This document shows, in pieces, positions 1 through 10,600 of a DNA stretch of 64,000 nucleotides. Numbering within the stretch: the stretch's first letter is position 1; every line of letters starts with the position of its first letter. Source of the DNA: Methylobacterium thuringiense (GTDB taxonomy: Bacteria > Pseudomonadota > Alphaproteobacteria > Rhizobiales > Beijerinckiaceae); contig NZ_BPRA01000015.1 of assembly GCF_022179645.1 (NCBI RefSeq), positions 124,001-188,000 on the forward strand. The letters are read 5' to 3'. The notes beneath the pieces are model-generated. The model saw only the letters and a list, made by a program, of their open reading frames with translations. It had not been told where the DNA came from and searched no databases. Position numbers and translations under genes: made by a program.

Positions 1-283
1 GCTTGATCAGGGCGGCGACGCGGCAGAGGAACGGCAGCGACCAGAGATAGGCCGAGAAGCCGACGATGTCGGGATCGAAGGCGACGATCTCGCGGGCGAC
101 CGTGGCGGGATCGGCCTCGTCGAGGTCCCAGACGCGGCAGGCGAGATCGGGAAAGCCGGCGGCGCGCACCGAGGCCTCGACCATGCGCAGGCCGAGATTG
201 GGCACGAAGCTCGGCATCGCCGGATCGCGCTCGGGATATTGCGCGACGAGGGCGACGCGCCGGCCGGATCGGCAGGCCGTCAT
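1..283 (-). CDS. B12-binding radical SAM protein, N-terminal fragment (cut by window edge)
   Basis: An ATG at 283 opens a frame of 94 codons that runs off the left edge. The visible part is the cobalamin-binding-like N-terminal domain of a B12-binding radical SAM protein. It contains a Rossmann-like first strand (RVALVAQYPE) and the family-typical stretch FDPDIVGFSAYLWS at about residues 71-84. The radical SAM core with its CxxxCxxC loop would lie outside the window, so the enzyme class rests on this domain and on its neighbour. Its start overlaps the stop of the upstream gene as ATGA, a sign of translational coupling. It resembles that neighbour (FEPDLVGFSIYVWS in the same place), so the two are probably tandem paralogues. 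I do not see the DxHxxG lower-ligand motif of classical B12 enzymes, and its absence is common in this family. Substrate unknown. Confidence 0.75.
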   Translation of the reverse strand, partial: MTACRSGRRVALVAQYPERDPAMPSFVPNLGLRMVEASVRAAGFPDLACRVWDLDEADPATVAREIVAFDPDIVGFSAYLWSLPFLCRVAALIK

Positions 284-1641
284 TGCCCTGCGGCCCGCCG
301 CCAGGAGGGGCGTTCCTCCCGCCGGGGAAACGCCCACCAGAACTCGCCGGCCTTCCCGCCCGCGGCGAGCGAGCGGCGGCGCAGCTCCTGGCGCGTGCGG
401 GCCACCGCCTCCTCGCTCCAGCCCTCGCAAGAACGGATCGTCATGGTCTCAGTGTCGAAGCGGATGTTCCATTCCGGCCGGCTGCGGGTCAGCAGCGCGT
501 CGGGCAGCACGAGGCAGTGGTAGACCCGGACGTTGGCCGGCAGCGACAGGGCGTAGTCCAAGGTGCGAAAGAAGCCCTCGGGCGTGTCGCCCGGCAGGGC
601 GGCGATGATCTGCAACTCGATGTTGGTCACGGCGGCCAGCGCCCGCACCGCCGCCTCGAAGCGCGGCGAATCCGAGGGCCGGTCGTGCAGCCGCAGCACG
701 GCCGGATCCATCGACTGCATGCCGACGCCGAGATAGGCGGTGCCGATCTCCTCAATGAAGGCGAGGTGCTCGTCGCGCACGATGGAGGGGTAGATCTCGG
801 CCCAGAACAGGGTCTCCTTGAGGAAGCCCGAGCGCTGGTTGGCGATGCGCAGGTTGCGGAACGCGCCGATGTTCAGGTTGAGCCCTGCATCGAGCAGGAA
901 GACGGCCGGCGCCTCGTGTCGGCGGAACGCCTCGAGCTCGCCCGCGACGTAGTCGGCGGAGAAGGCCGCCTTGGTGTTCTCCTTCGAGCCCCACTCGCAG
1001 AAGCGGCAGGAGAGCGGACAGCCGCGAAACGTCTCGAGATAGGCGACCCCGCCCTGCGGCATCAGGCCGTGCGCGTAGGGCGAGGCGATGCGGTCGAGAG
1101 ATGCGATCTGCGGCCGGCGCTCGGTTCGGAACCAGCCCGTTTCCGTCGGCAGCGTCAGCCCCCGCACGCTCTCCCACGCGGTGCGCTCGAAGCTCGGCAG
1201 CTTCGCGATGTCCTGGATGATCTCCTCGCCGTCGCCCTCGACGACCGCGTCGAGGTAGCCGTGCGCCGGGCCGTAGGGTTCGAGGTCGAAGAAGGCCGAG
1301 CGGGCAGAGGGTCCGCCGAACACGATCGGGAGCCTGGGCCGGTGGCGCCGGAGGCGACGCGCCACCTCGATCATCGCCGGGGCCGACCAGACATAGATCG
1401 AGAAGCCGACGAGGTCGGGTTCGAAGGCCAGGATCTCCTCGAGATAGCCCTCCAGGTCATCGGCGCGGCGGTCGATCTGCGCGACCTGGAGGCCGGCGAG
1501 ATCGGGGTCGCCCAGCAAAGCCGCGTGGATGCGCCGGATACCGAAACTCGGCAGGCGCAGATGGCCGAGTTCCTGCGCATCCGGACGCGGGGTCAGGCAG
1601 ACGAGGGCGACACGCCGTGCGCGGGTTGTGGGGAGGGACAT
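280..1641 (-). CDS. B12-binding radical SAM protein
   Basis: A 453-residue protein. The N-terminal B12-binding-like domain (RVALV strand, then FEPDLVGFSIYVWS and IVFGGPSA) is followed by a radical SAM core whose 4Fe-4S loop is CPLSCRFC (Cys208, 212, 215). Known relatives use SAM and often cobalamin for radical methylation or rearrangement; the substrate cannot be read from sequence. I chose the ATG at 1641 because it leaves nine residues before RVALV, as in the downstream paralogue. A GTG ten codons upstream (1671) is also possible. The stop overlaps the next gene's start (ATGA). It follows the methyltransferase gene by about 110 bases and probably shares an operon with it and the 2OG oxygenase, which suggests a multi-step tailoring pathway. 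Family assignment is firm; function is open. Confidence 0.88.
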   Translation of the reverse strand: MSLPTTRARRVALVCLTPRPDAQELGHLRLPSFGIRRIHAALLGDPDLAGLQVAQIDRRADDLEGYLEEILAFEPDLVGFSIYVWSAPAMIEVARRLRRHRPRLPIVFGGPSARSAFFDLEPYGPAHGYLDAVVEGDGEEIIQDIAKLPSFERTAWESVRGLTLPTETGWFRTERRPQIASLDRIASPYAHGLMPQGGVAYLETFRGCPLSCRFCEWGSKENTKAAFSADYVAGELEAFRRHEAPAVFLLDAGLNLNIGAFRNLRIANQRSGFLKETLFWAEIYPSIVRDEHLAFIEEIGTAYLGVGMQSMDPAVLRLHDRPSDSPRFEAAVRALAAVTNIELQIIAALPGDTPEGFFRTLDYALSLPANVRVYHCLVLPDALLTRSRPEWNIRFDTETMTIRSCEGWSEEAVARTRQELRRRSLAAGGKAGEFWWAFPRREERPSWRRAAGQ

Positions 1642-1749
1642 GCGACTCGGGAGGGGAGCTGGCAGGCGCACTACGTCTTCGTGCGGCGGATGAGCGAATT
1701 CAAGGCGTTGCGCGAACGGCGCCGGCTGGATGCGTTCGGAGCTCCTGCG

Positions 1750-2541
1750 TCATCGCCTGTCGAGACGCAGATGGAGGTAGCGCAGGCAACCGAGGCGGTG
1801 CAGCTCCCGGAGCACGACGCCGCCACTCAGCTCCGCACGATCGTCGGGGGCGATCGTGTGGTAGCTCGGCCGGACGTGGGCAGTCGCGTCGGTCATGCCG
1901 AGCGCGAAGCCGGCCCGCTCGGCATTGCAGCGGATTTCGTCCAGAGAGGTCCATAGGGCGGGCCAGGGGCCGAAATCCGCCTCCAGCCTGTCCGCGAAGG
2001 CGGCGATCGTCCCTGGCGGCAACGGCGGCCTCGCGAGAACGAAGTCGCTCATCACCAGGACGCCGCCGCGCGGCAAGACGCGATGCGCTTCCGCGAAGAA
2101 GGCGCTCCGGCTCGCGAAATGAAAGGCCGCCTCGACGCAGAGGAGCCGGTCGAACGCGGCGTCGGCGAAGGGCAGACGGCAGGCGTCGGCCGCGACCCAG
2201 GCGGCATTCGCCGCCGCGGCATCGCTGCGGAGGCAGACCCTCAGCTGGCGTGCATCGATGTTGATGCCGAAGGGCATGACGCCGGGATGCGTCCGGCAGA
2301 TCGCATGCAGGGTGCCGCCGAAGCCGCAGCCGACATCGAGCACACGGTCGCCGGGCTGAAGGTCCAGCATGGCGATCAGGTGTTCGCTCAGGCGCGCCTG
2401 GGCTCGGCCAAACCCGGCGCGGGCCTGGGACGGCCCCACGGCATCCGGCTCGTCCCAGTATCCGAGATGGACATGGTCGATGGCGGCGCCTTGGGCGATC
2501 GCTCCGAGAAACGCATCGAAATAGGCCGGGACCCGCGGCAA
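1750..2541 (-). CDS. Class I SAM-dependent methyltransferase
   Basis: A 263-residue Rossmann-fold methyltransferase of the Methyltransf_11 type. It has the SAM-binding glycine motif VLDVGCGFGG (about residues 67-76), an acidic strand-2/3 region, DACRLPFADAAFD, and a post-core segment LPRGGVLVMSDF. The N-terminal HVHLGYWDEP resembles small-molecule and glycine/sarcosine-type methyltransferases. No ATG precedes the conserved start of homology. I chose the TTG at 2541, four bases after the oxygenase stop, with the purine-rich GGGGCTAGGGCG just before it. The frame stays open into the oxygenase gene, but that part reads like an out-of-frame shadow. Spacing implies cotranscription and perhaps coupled translation with the oxygenase. 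The methyl acceptor is unknown: a small molecule or a protein side chain are both possible. Confidence 0.85.
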   Translation of the reverse strand: MPRVPAYFDAFLGAIAQGAAIDHVHLGYWDEPDAVGPSQARAGFGRAQARLSEHLIAMLDLQPGDRVLDVGCGFGGTLHAICRTHPGVMPFGINIDARQLRVCLRSDAAAANAAWVAADACRLPFADAAFDRLLCVEAAFHFASRSAFFAEAHRVLPRGGVLVMSDFVLARPPLPPGTIAAFADRLEADFGPWPALWTSLDEIRCNAERAGFALGMTDATAHVRPSYHTIAPDDRAELSGGVVLRELHRLGCLRYLHLRLDRR

Positions 2542-2545
2542 CGCC

Positions 2546-3364
2546 CTAGCCCCAGCAATAGACGCCGTCCCCGGCGCGCGAGGCGGCCATGAACGAGCAG
2601 GCCGTCCAGCGCTTGGTGCCGCCGGCCACGGGAGTGACGTGGTGCAGCATGCGGCCCGACCGCAGCAGCACGAGCGTTCCGGCCTCGACGTCGAAGGCAT
2701 GCCGGGCGAAGGCCGCGAGATCCGGCTTCGCTGCCGTGCGGTCGCGGTTCTGGAAGCGCGAAGACCACGCCTCGGATGGCGCATCGAAGACTTCGAGCAT
2801 CCCACCCCGTTCGGCCTTCGACAGGGTGAGCACGAAGGAGAAGGTGTCGCCTTCGATCAGGGATTCGAGGTGGCGGTAGCTCGGCCGCATCCGCTGCTCG
2901 TTGTCGAAATGGGGCGGGATGTAGCCGCCTTCATGATGCGAGCGCAGGGTGGTGACCATGTAGGGGACGGCACCGGGCGGCCCGGGCGGCGCGGTGTAGG
3001 AGCGGCCGCCGTCGATGGCCGAGAGGACCGCCATGACGCGGCTTTCGAAGCCGCCATGGGGCGCCATCAGCGCCGCGAGGGACTCCGAGAAGCCCGGCGC
3101 CATGGAAAAATACGCCTCCAGGTCCGGATCGGCGAGGTTGAGGTTCATGCCGTAGAAGTGCGAGCGGAACGGCGCCGGGAACGACGTGGTCGGGAAGTCC
3201 TGCGCGTTCGCTTCGATCTCGGACACGATCCGCGACGATTCCGAGGCCGTGAAGACGTTTCGGACGACGACAGCCTGGATCGCGTCGGCGCGCAGCCGGC
3301 TCAAGGCGGTGCTGTGGGACGCCATCTCCGCCCTGTCGAAGGTGACCGTTCGCAGAAACGTCAT
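2546..3364 (-). CDS. 2OG-Fe(II) oxygenase (prolyl-4-hydroxylase-like)
   Basis: A 272-residue double-stranded beta-helix dioxygenase. The iron triad is visible as His152-x-Asp154 (PPHFDNEQ) and distal His242 (HHVTPV), followed by GGTKRW, where Lys or Arg would bind 2-oxoglutarate. The final strands end in TACSFMAASRAGDGVYCWG. Enzymes of this family hydroxylate protein or small-molecule carbons using O2 and 2-oxoglutarate. The ATG at 3364 is preferred because GAGATGG lies just upstream. A GTG at 3418 and a later ATG at 3325 are alternatives. It is the first gene of the operon that continues into the methyltransferase and B12 radical SAM genes, and it lies about 130 bases after the giant gene's hairpin terminator. 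It could act on the giant protein or on a separate metabolite; the sequence does not decide. Confidence 0.85.
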   Translation of the reverse strand: MTFLRTVTFDRAEMASHSTALSRLRADAIQAVVVRNVFTASESSRIVSEIEANAQDFPTTSFPAPFRSHFYGMNLNLADPDLEAYFSMAPGFSESLAALMAPHGGFESRVMAVLSAIDGGRSYTAPPGPPGAVPYMVTTLRSHHEGGYIPPHFDNEQRMRPSYRHLESLIEGDTFSFVLTLSKAERGGMLEVFDAPSEAWSSRFQNRDRTAAKPDLAAFARHAFDVEAGTLVLLRSGRMLHHVTPVAGGTKRWTACSFMAASRAGDGVYCWG

Positions 3365-3493
3365 CGCATACCATCTCGGCTCGACCGTCCGGACCTTTCT
3401 CCGTGAGCGCAGCAGCACAGGCCCGCACAGGCTACGTTTCCAGACATAGCGCTGGCCCTACGGATGCAGACCCGGGCGCCGTCGCCGCATGCC

Positions 3494-3518
3494 GGCTGCC
3501 TCGATTGACGAGGCAGCC
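3494..3518 (-). terminator. Hairpin terminator after the giant gene
   Basis: A perfect 10-bp stem (GGCTGCCTCG / CGAGGCAGCC) with a five-base loop lies 43 bases beyond the stop of the giant gene. No U-run follows on the minus strand, which is common in GC-rich genomes. It separates the giant gene from the oxygenase operon. Confidence 0.65.
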
Positions 3519-3560
3519 CTTTCGTCGGAGGGCGCGTCCGCCGGCGGATGTGCCCGCCCC

Positions 3561-4650
3561 TCACTTCGCATGCTGCGTCGGATCGCCGAAGCGCTTGGCG
3601 AGGAAGAGGATGTCGTCCTCCTGCAACGCCTGTTGCACCAGGCTGCCCTTCGCCTCGTCGAAGAACCAGGTCGTGTACTTCGACGGCGCGCCGGTCGGGA
3701 CGTTGTTCGCCCGCAGCAGGATGTCGCCACCCTGGATCGAGCGGATCACGTCGCTGGCCAGCAGCGGCTTGTGTGCGACGCCCTCGATGAGGGACGGCCG
3801 GCCGGCGATGGACTTCGGCATGAGCGAGTCGGCGGTCGTCGCGGAGAGCGACGGCAACGTGACGCCCGCATCGTAGACCCAGCCCGCCCGCTTCTTGACG
3901 AAGCCGTTGAAGGTCAGGCCGCCGCCCTCGGTGATCTGATCCGGCCCGGTCTGCGTGCCCTGCGGCATGCCGAACGGTGCGAACCCGAACCAGAACGGTC
4001 CCGCAGCGTAGGGGTAGCCGTAGGGCGTGGAGGCCTGTGACGGCAGACCGTAGGTGGACATGGAGTTCGCCAGCGACGGAGCACCGTATCTCCCGGGCAC
4101 CGGCACACCGTAGGCGTAGTTGAGGATCTGGTTCGGCGTGCCGGCCGTGGTGATGATGCCGATGCTGGCAGGGTAACCGGCCGGGCTGAAGCTGCCGTTC
4201 TGCGTCCCGATATCGGTGGGATTGAGCGCCGTGAGGGCGTTCGGTCCGACCATTCTGCCCTCGGCATCGATCGCGGGAACGAGCGTCGCCGTCGAGCCGA
4301 AGATGCGGTTTTCACCGGCACCGCCCGCGATGATATCCTCGCCGGCCTTCACCGAGCTCGCATAGACGCCCGAGGACGGCTGCAGATCGAGCGGCACGCC
4401 CGGCGCGAAGCCGGACAGGACCGCCCTGCTGCGCAGGAACTGCGACAGGTAGCCCGGCTCGGCCGGAAGTCCCCTCAGGGCCGCCGACGGGAAGCCGAAG
4501 ATACCCCCGTTGAGCGGATTGGCCATCTGCCCGGAGGGCGGGCTGGACTGGAGAACGGACCCGTTCCAGCTGTAGCCGTACCAGACGGGATAGACCGCGC
4601 CGAGAACGTCCACGGCCAGGGCGTCCGAGGCCGAGCGGGTCCACGGATCG
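3561..4650 (-). other. Pro/Gly/Tyr-rich C-terminal region of the giant protein
   Basis: The last 360 or so residues leave the repeat pattern. They hold a Pro/Gly/Tyr/Phe-rich stretch (for example YGVPVPGRYGAPS and FWFGFAPFGMPQG) and then a more ordinary charged end (WFFDEAKGSLVQQALQEDD, closing with DPTQHAK). RTX proteins secreted by type I systems often carry a C-terminal signal, but this end shows no diagnostic signature. It could be an anchoring or export region; that is a guess. Confidence 0.5.
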
Positions 4651-7600
4651 AGATCCGTGCCGAGACCGGCGGAGCCGATCCCCAGAACCCGCGCCGACAC
4701 CTGCGCACGATCCTCCGCCAGGCTGGCGGCGGTCACACCCGCCCCGTCGGAGGCGTTGGCCGACGGCATCTGGATGAGGGCGGTGTCGCCGATGAGCGTG
4801 TCGTTCCCGGTCCCGCCCAGGATGCGGTCGTTGCCGAGTTCGAGGCGGTTGCCCGTGGCGTTTGCCGCGGCGATCCAGTCGAGGCCGACGGCCTGGCGAT
4901 CGACCGGGAAGTCTGCGGTGAGCTCCTTCAGCATCGCCTCGAACCGCGCCGCCGCCCGGTCGACGAGCGCCGCCTCGATCGAAGCCGCCGTGCCCGCCGC
5001 GGCGGGATCTGAGGTCGCGAGGCCGCGCGCCACGCCCGGCCGAAGCATCACGAGGGTATCGCCGACCACGAGGTCGTTGCCGGCGCCCGCATCGATGACG
5101 TCGTTGCCGATCGACACCGTGTGCTTCGTCCGCAGCTGATCCGGCAAGCCGAACAGCAGCATCTCCTTGAGAGACATGCCGGACGCGTTTTCCAGGTTCG
5201 TCGTGACCTGCGCCTGGGCAACCCGACCCGTCATGGCGAGGTCGGTGACGACCGTGCGCATGTCGGAAAGGAAGTCGCTGAGCGAAGCCGCCGCCTCGCC
5301 CGACAGGCTGCGCAGGGGACCGGGTCCGCGCACGATCGTGCGGGCTGCATCGCCGACGACGATGTCGTCGCCGTCGCCGCCGGTGATGGTGTCGTTGCCG
5401 TAGGCGATCGCCGCAGCCGAAGGCTGGCCGCGACCGGCGTTCAGCATGTCGACCCCGGAGCCGAGGCTGGCGAAGACGCCGAGCAGATCCTGCAGAGAGG
5501 CCGAGATCTTGTCGATCTGGCCGTTCAGAGCGGCATAGGCCGTGACGTCGAGGCTGTAGGTCTCGCCGCTGTCACCGTAGATCGTGTCGTTGCCTGCACC
5601 ACCGTCGATGGTGTCGTTGCCCGCGAGCACGCCGTTGGCGTTGTAGATGCTCGGGACGAGAGAGGCGTAGACGGTCCAGTTGCCGCCGTCGCTGCGCCGG
5701 ATCGGATCGGCGCCGGCGATGTCGGCGGCCACACCCGCCATCGCGGGATACACCTCGATGCGCGGTGCGCCGACGCCGAGGGCGGCGGGTACGAGGTTGG
5801 CGGCCGGCACCACGACCTCGCCGCCGAGCGGCAGCGCGATCCCGGTTCCCGGAGCGGCCCCGATCAGCCGGATGGCGTTCACGATGCCCGGCTGGTCGGA
5901 CACGGTCTCCGAGAGGTTGGAGGCCCGGTCGCCGAAGATCAGGTCGTCGCCACCGCCACCGCGCAGGGTGTCGTTGCCACGCTGGCCGAACAGCACGTCG
6001 TTGCCGTCGCCGCCGTCGATCGTGTCGTCGTAGGCCGCAGCCAGCGAGACCGTCAGGGCGGCGGTCGTCGCGCCGCCGGCACCCAGCGACAGGCGCGTTC
6101 CGGCCTTGTCGCTGGCGCCGACGGCGAGCACGAGGTCCGCCCCGGCGAGCTTGGCGGCGAGGTCCGCCGTCGCCGAAGCTCCGGCCGCCAAGCCGGTGTC
6201 GATGCTGCCGGTGACTGAGCCGATCTCCTCGAGCACCACGTCGCGATGCCAGGTGCCGTCGGTGTTGAGCACCGCCGAACCGTCGGTGCGATAGGCGCGC
6301 ACGATGCGGCCCTCGTCGCCGAGCAGGTAGTCGACGCCGGCGCCGCCATCGATCGTGTCGCGGCCGAGGCCGCCCACGATCTCGTCGGAGCCGTCGCCAC
6401 CAGCGATCCTGTCGTCGCCCATCTGGCCGAACAGGCGATCGTCGCCCGCGCCGCCGTCGATGGTGTCGTTACCGGCGACGAAGTCGATCAGGTCGAAGCG
6501 CAGCACGTCGCGCATCACCGTATCGGCGAAGCTGCCGGGATTGCGCTGCCAGGTGACGGTCTTGACGTCGTCCAGCAGCACGTTGCGCGTGATCACGCCG
6601 TTGTCGCCGAGGATCACGTCCGCACCGCCGCCGCCGGTCAGGGTGTCGTTGCCGTCAGCGCCGCCGACCACGTTGTGGCCGCCGGTGATGTCGTCGTCGC
6701 CATCGCCGCCGGACAACGTGTCGTCGCCCTGCTGGCCGTAGAGGAAGTCGTCGCCGGCACCGCCCTCGATGGTGTCGTTTCCGCCGCCGTCGACCGCGGC
6801 CGTGAAGGTCGAGACCGCGCGCTGATTCACCGGCAGCGCGACGTCGTAGAGCATGTGGTCGCCGAACAGCACGTCGTGACCGCCGCCGCCGAGGATGACG
6901 TCCGCGCCGGTGCCGCCGGACACGGTGTCGTTGCCGTCGCCGGCCTCGATGCGGTCGTCGCCGCCCGCGAGCGGATCCGTCGTGGTCGCACGCCGGACCA
7001 CGGCGCGGCCGCCGACCAGGGCGAGTTCCGCCCGGGCGTTGTCGCCGAAGATCATGTCGGCGCCGGTGCCGGTGAGGATCCTGTCCGCACCGACGCCGCC
7101 GAAGACGAGGTTGTCGCCGTCGCCGGCCACGATGGTGTCGCCGCCGCCGATGGTCGGATCGATCGTCTCCAGCACCGCCAGGACGCCGTCGGCGAAGGTG
7201 GCGCGGCCGTCGTCGCCGACGATGACGTCGTTGCCGAGACCGGTGGTGATCGCGTCGCCGCCGAGGCCGCCGAAGACGAGGTTGTCGCCGTTGCCGGCGC
7301 GGATGGTGTCCCCCGCGCCCGAGGTCGCATCGATCGTCGTGATCGAGGTCACGATGCCGACCGCGTAGCGCACGTCGCCGCTGTCGCCGAGCACGATGTC
7401 CGCGCCCGAGCCGACGGTGATGGTGTCGGAGCCGACGCCGCCGAGGACGAGGTTGTCGCCATCGCCGGCATTCATGCTGTCGTCGCCGCCGAGCGTCGTA
7501 TCGGTCGAGGTCACCTGGGCGAGGACGCCGTTCGCGTCGAAGCGCAGGAGGCCGCTGTCGCCGAGTACGATATCGCGGCCCGAGCCGGTCTCGATCGAGT

Positions 7601-10600
7601 CGGCATCCATGCCGCCGATGACGATGTTGCTGCCTTCGCCCGCCTTGATGACGTCCTTGCCGCCGATGCCGGCGTCGAGGCTGCGGATCAGCACGGGCCG
7701 TCCGAGCGCGAACTGGGCTTCGCCGCTATCGCCGAGAATCACGTCGGCGCCGCCACCGGTGGTGATCGCGTCGGAGCCTGCACCACCGATGACGAGGTTG
7801 TCGCCGTCGCCGGCCGTCACCGTGTCGTCCCCGCCGAGCGCCGTGTCGGTCGAGACGACCTGCACGAGGGCACCGGAGGCGTAGCGCACGGTCCCGCTGT
7901 CGCCGAGCACGATATCGGCGCCCGAGCCGGTCTCGATGGCGTCGGCATCCATCCCGCCGAGGACGATGTTGTTGCCGTTGCCGGCCTTGATGATGTCCTT
8001 GCCGCCGACGCCGGCGTCGAGGCTACGCAGCAGTGTCAGCAGGCCAGCCTCGTAGAGGGCCTCGCCGCTGTCGCCGAGGATCACGTCGGCGCCGCCACCG
8101 GTGGTGATCGTGTCGGAAGCCGCGCCACCGAAGGTGACGTTGTCGCCCGCACCGGTATCGATCGTGTCGTCGCCGCCGATCCCGGATTCCACCGAGACGA
8201 TCTGGCTGAACAGACCCTTGGCGTCGAAGCGGATTTCACCGTTGTCGCCGAGCACCGCGTCGCGGCCCGAGCCGGTGACGATGAGGTCCGCACCAGCGCC
8301 GCCGAGCACGACGTTGTCGCCTTCGCCCGCCCGGATCTCGTCCGCGCCGCCGATCGCCGGGCTCGTCGTCCGCACGAACACCGGCACCAGCGCGCTCAGC
8401 GTCACCGCGCCGTTGTCGCCGAGCACGATGTCGGAGCCCGAACCCGTCGTGATCAGGTCGGCACCGAAGCCGCCGATGACAACGCTGCCGCCGTCGCCGA
8501 CCACGATCACATCGCGGCCGCCGACGTCCGGAGACGTCGAGGCGATCTCGGTGGCACGCGCCTGATCGTCGAGATCGACCGTACCGTTGTCGCCGAGAAC
8601 CACAGACCGGCCCGCGCCCAGCGTCAGGGCGTCCGCACCCGAGCCGCCGAGCACCACACCGTTGCCGGCGCCGAGCGTGATCGTATCGTCACCGCCGACC
8701 GTGACGTCCGTGCTCTCAGCACGAACCGGCTTGCCGTTGACGAACCGCACCAGGCCGGCATCGCCGAGCACCACCGCGTCGCCCGCGAGGCCGTCGATCT
8801 TGTCGCTGCCGGCGCCGCCGAGCACGAGCTTGTTGCCCGTGCCGAGCTTGATCGTGTCGGTGTCGCCGATGCTGGCATCGAGCGTCTGCGCCAGGGTGAT
8901 CACACCGGCCGTGAAGTCGAGACGCCCGCTGTCGCCGAGCACGATCTTGGCACCGTTGCCGGCGGTAATCGCATCCGAGCCGAAGCCGCCGACGATCACG
9001 TCGCTGCCGTCGCCGGCCGTGATCGTGTCGTTGCCGCCGATCCCGGTATCGGTGGACAGGACCTGCGCCAGGAGGCCGGCCGCGTCGTAGCTCACGGAAC
9101 CGTGGTCACCCACGATCACGTCGGCGCCGGCACCCGAGGTGATCACGTCGGCATCGGCACCGCCCAGGGCGAGGTTGTTGCCCTCGCCGAGCGTCAGCGT
9201 GTCCTTGCCGCCGTCGACCGCCGACAGCGTGGCGACCATGACGCGCACGCCGCCCAGGAACTCCGCGAAGCCGCTGTCGCCGAGCACGATGTCGTTGCCG
9301 CCGAGCGCCGTGACCTTGTCGGCTCCGATACCGGCGATGACGAGATTGTCGCCCGCGCCGACCTCAATGGTGTCGTCGCCGCCAATGGCCGTATCCAGGC
9401 TTTCGGCCCGCGTGATCAGGCCTGCCGCGTCGAAGCGGATCTGGCCGTTGTCGCCGAGCACCGCGTCGCGGCCCGAGCCGGTGACGATGAGGTCCGCACC
9501 CGTTCCGCCGAGCACGACGTTGTCGCCCTCGCCCGCCCGGATCTCGTCCGCCCCGCCGATCGCCGGGCTCGTCGTCCGCACGAACACCGGCACCAGCGCG
9601 CTCAGCGTCACCGCGCCGTTGTCGCCGAGCACGATGTCGGAGCCCGAACCCGTCGTGATCAGGTCGGCACCGAAGCCGCCGATGACAACGCTGCCGCCGT
9701 CGCCGACCACGATCACATCGCGGCCACCAACGTCCGGAGATGTCGAGGCGATCTCCGTGGCACGCGCCTGATCGTCGAGATCGACCGTACCGTTGTCGCC
9801 GAGAACCACCGAGCGGCCCGCGCCCAGCGTCAGAGTGTCCGCACCCGAGCCGCCGAGCACCACACCGTTGCCGGCGCCGAGCGTGATCGTATCGTCACCG
9901 CCGACCGTGACGTCCGTGCTCTCGGCATGGACCGGCTTGCCGTTGACGAACCGCACTAGGCCCGCATCGCCGAGCACCACCGCGTCGCCCGCGAGGCCTT
10001 CGATCCGGTCGCTGCCGGCGCCGCCGAGCACGAGCTTGTTGCCCGTGCCGAGCTTGATCGTGTCGGTGTCGCCGATGCTGGCATCGAGCGTCTGCGCCAG
10101 GGTGATCACACCGGCCGTGAAGTCGAGACGGCCGCTGTCGCCAAGCACGATCTTGGCACCGTTGCCGGCCGTGATCGCATCCGAGCCGAAGCCGCCGACG
10201 ATCACGTCGCTGCCGTCGCCGGCCGTAATCGTGTCGTTGCCGCCGAGACCGGTGTCGCTCGACAGGACCTGCGCCAGCAGACCCGCCGCGTCGTAGCTCA
10301 CGGAGCCGTGGTCGCCCACGATCACGTCGGCGCCCGAGCCGGTAACGACGAGGTCCGCGCCCGCACCGCCGAGCACGACGTTGTCGCCTTCGCCCGCCCG
10401 GATCTCGTCCGCGCCGCCGATCGCCGGGCTCGTCGTCCGCACGAAGACCGGCACCAGCGCGCTCAGCGTCACCGCGCCGTTGTCGCCGAGCACGATGTCC
10501 GAGCCCGAACCCGTCGTGATCAGGTCGGCACCGAAGCCGCCGATGACAACGCTGCCGCCGTCGCCGACCACGATCACATCGCGGCCACCGATGTCCGGCG

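Noticed and set aside
283-1956. Plus-strand frame of 557 codons across the left end
   Set aside because: It is antisense to the B12 radical SAM and methyltransferase genes, which have clear motifs.
3561-6900. Standard type I (ABC) secretion of an RTX protein
   Set aside because: The RTX repeats would fit, but no ABC ATPase or TolC gene is in the window. The nearby HlyD-like proteins are fused to GAF or M50 domains. A distant type I system cannot be excluded.
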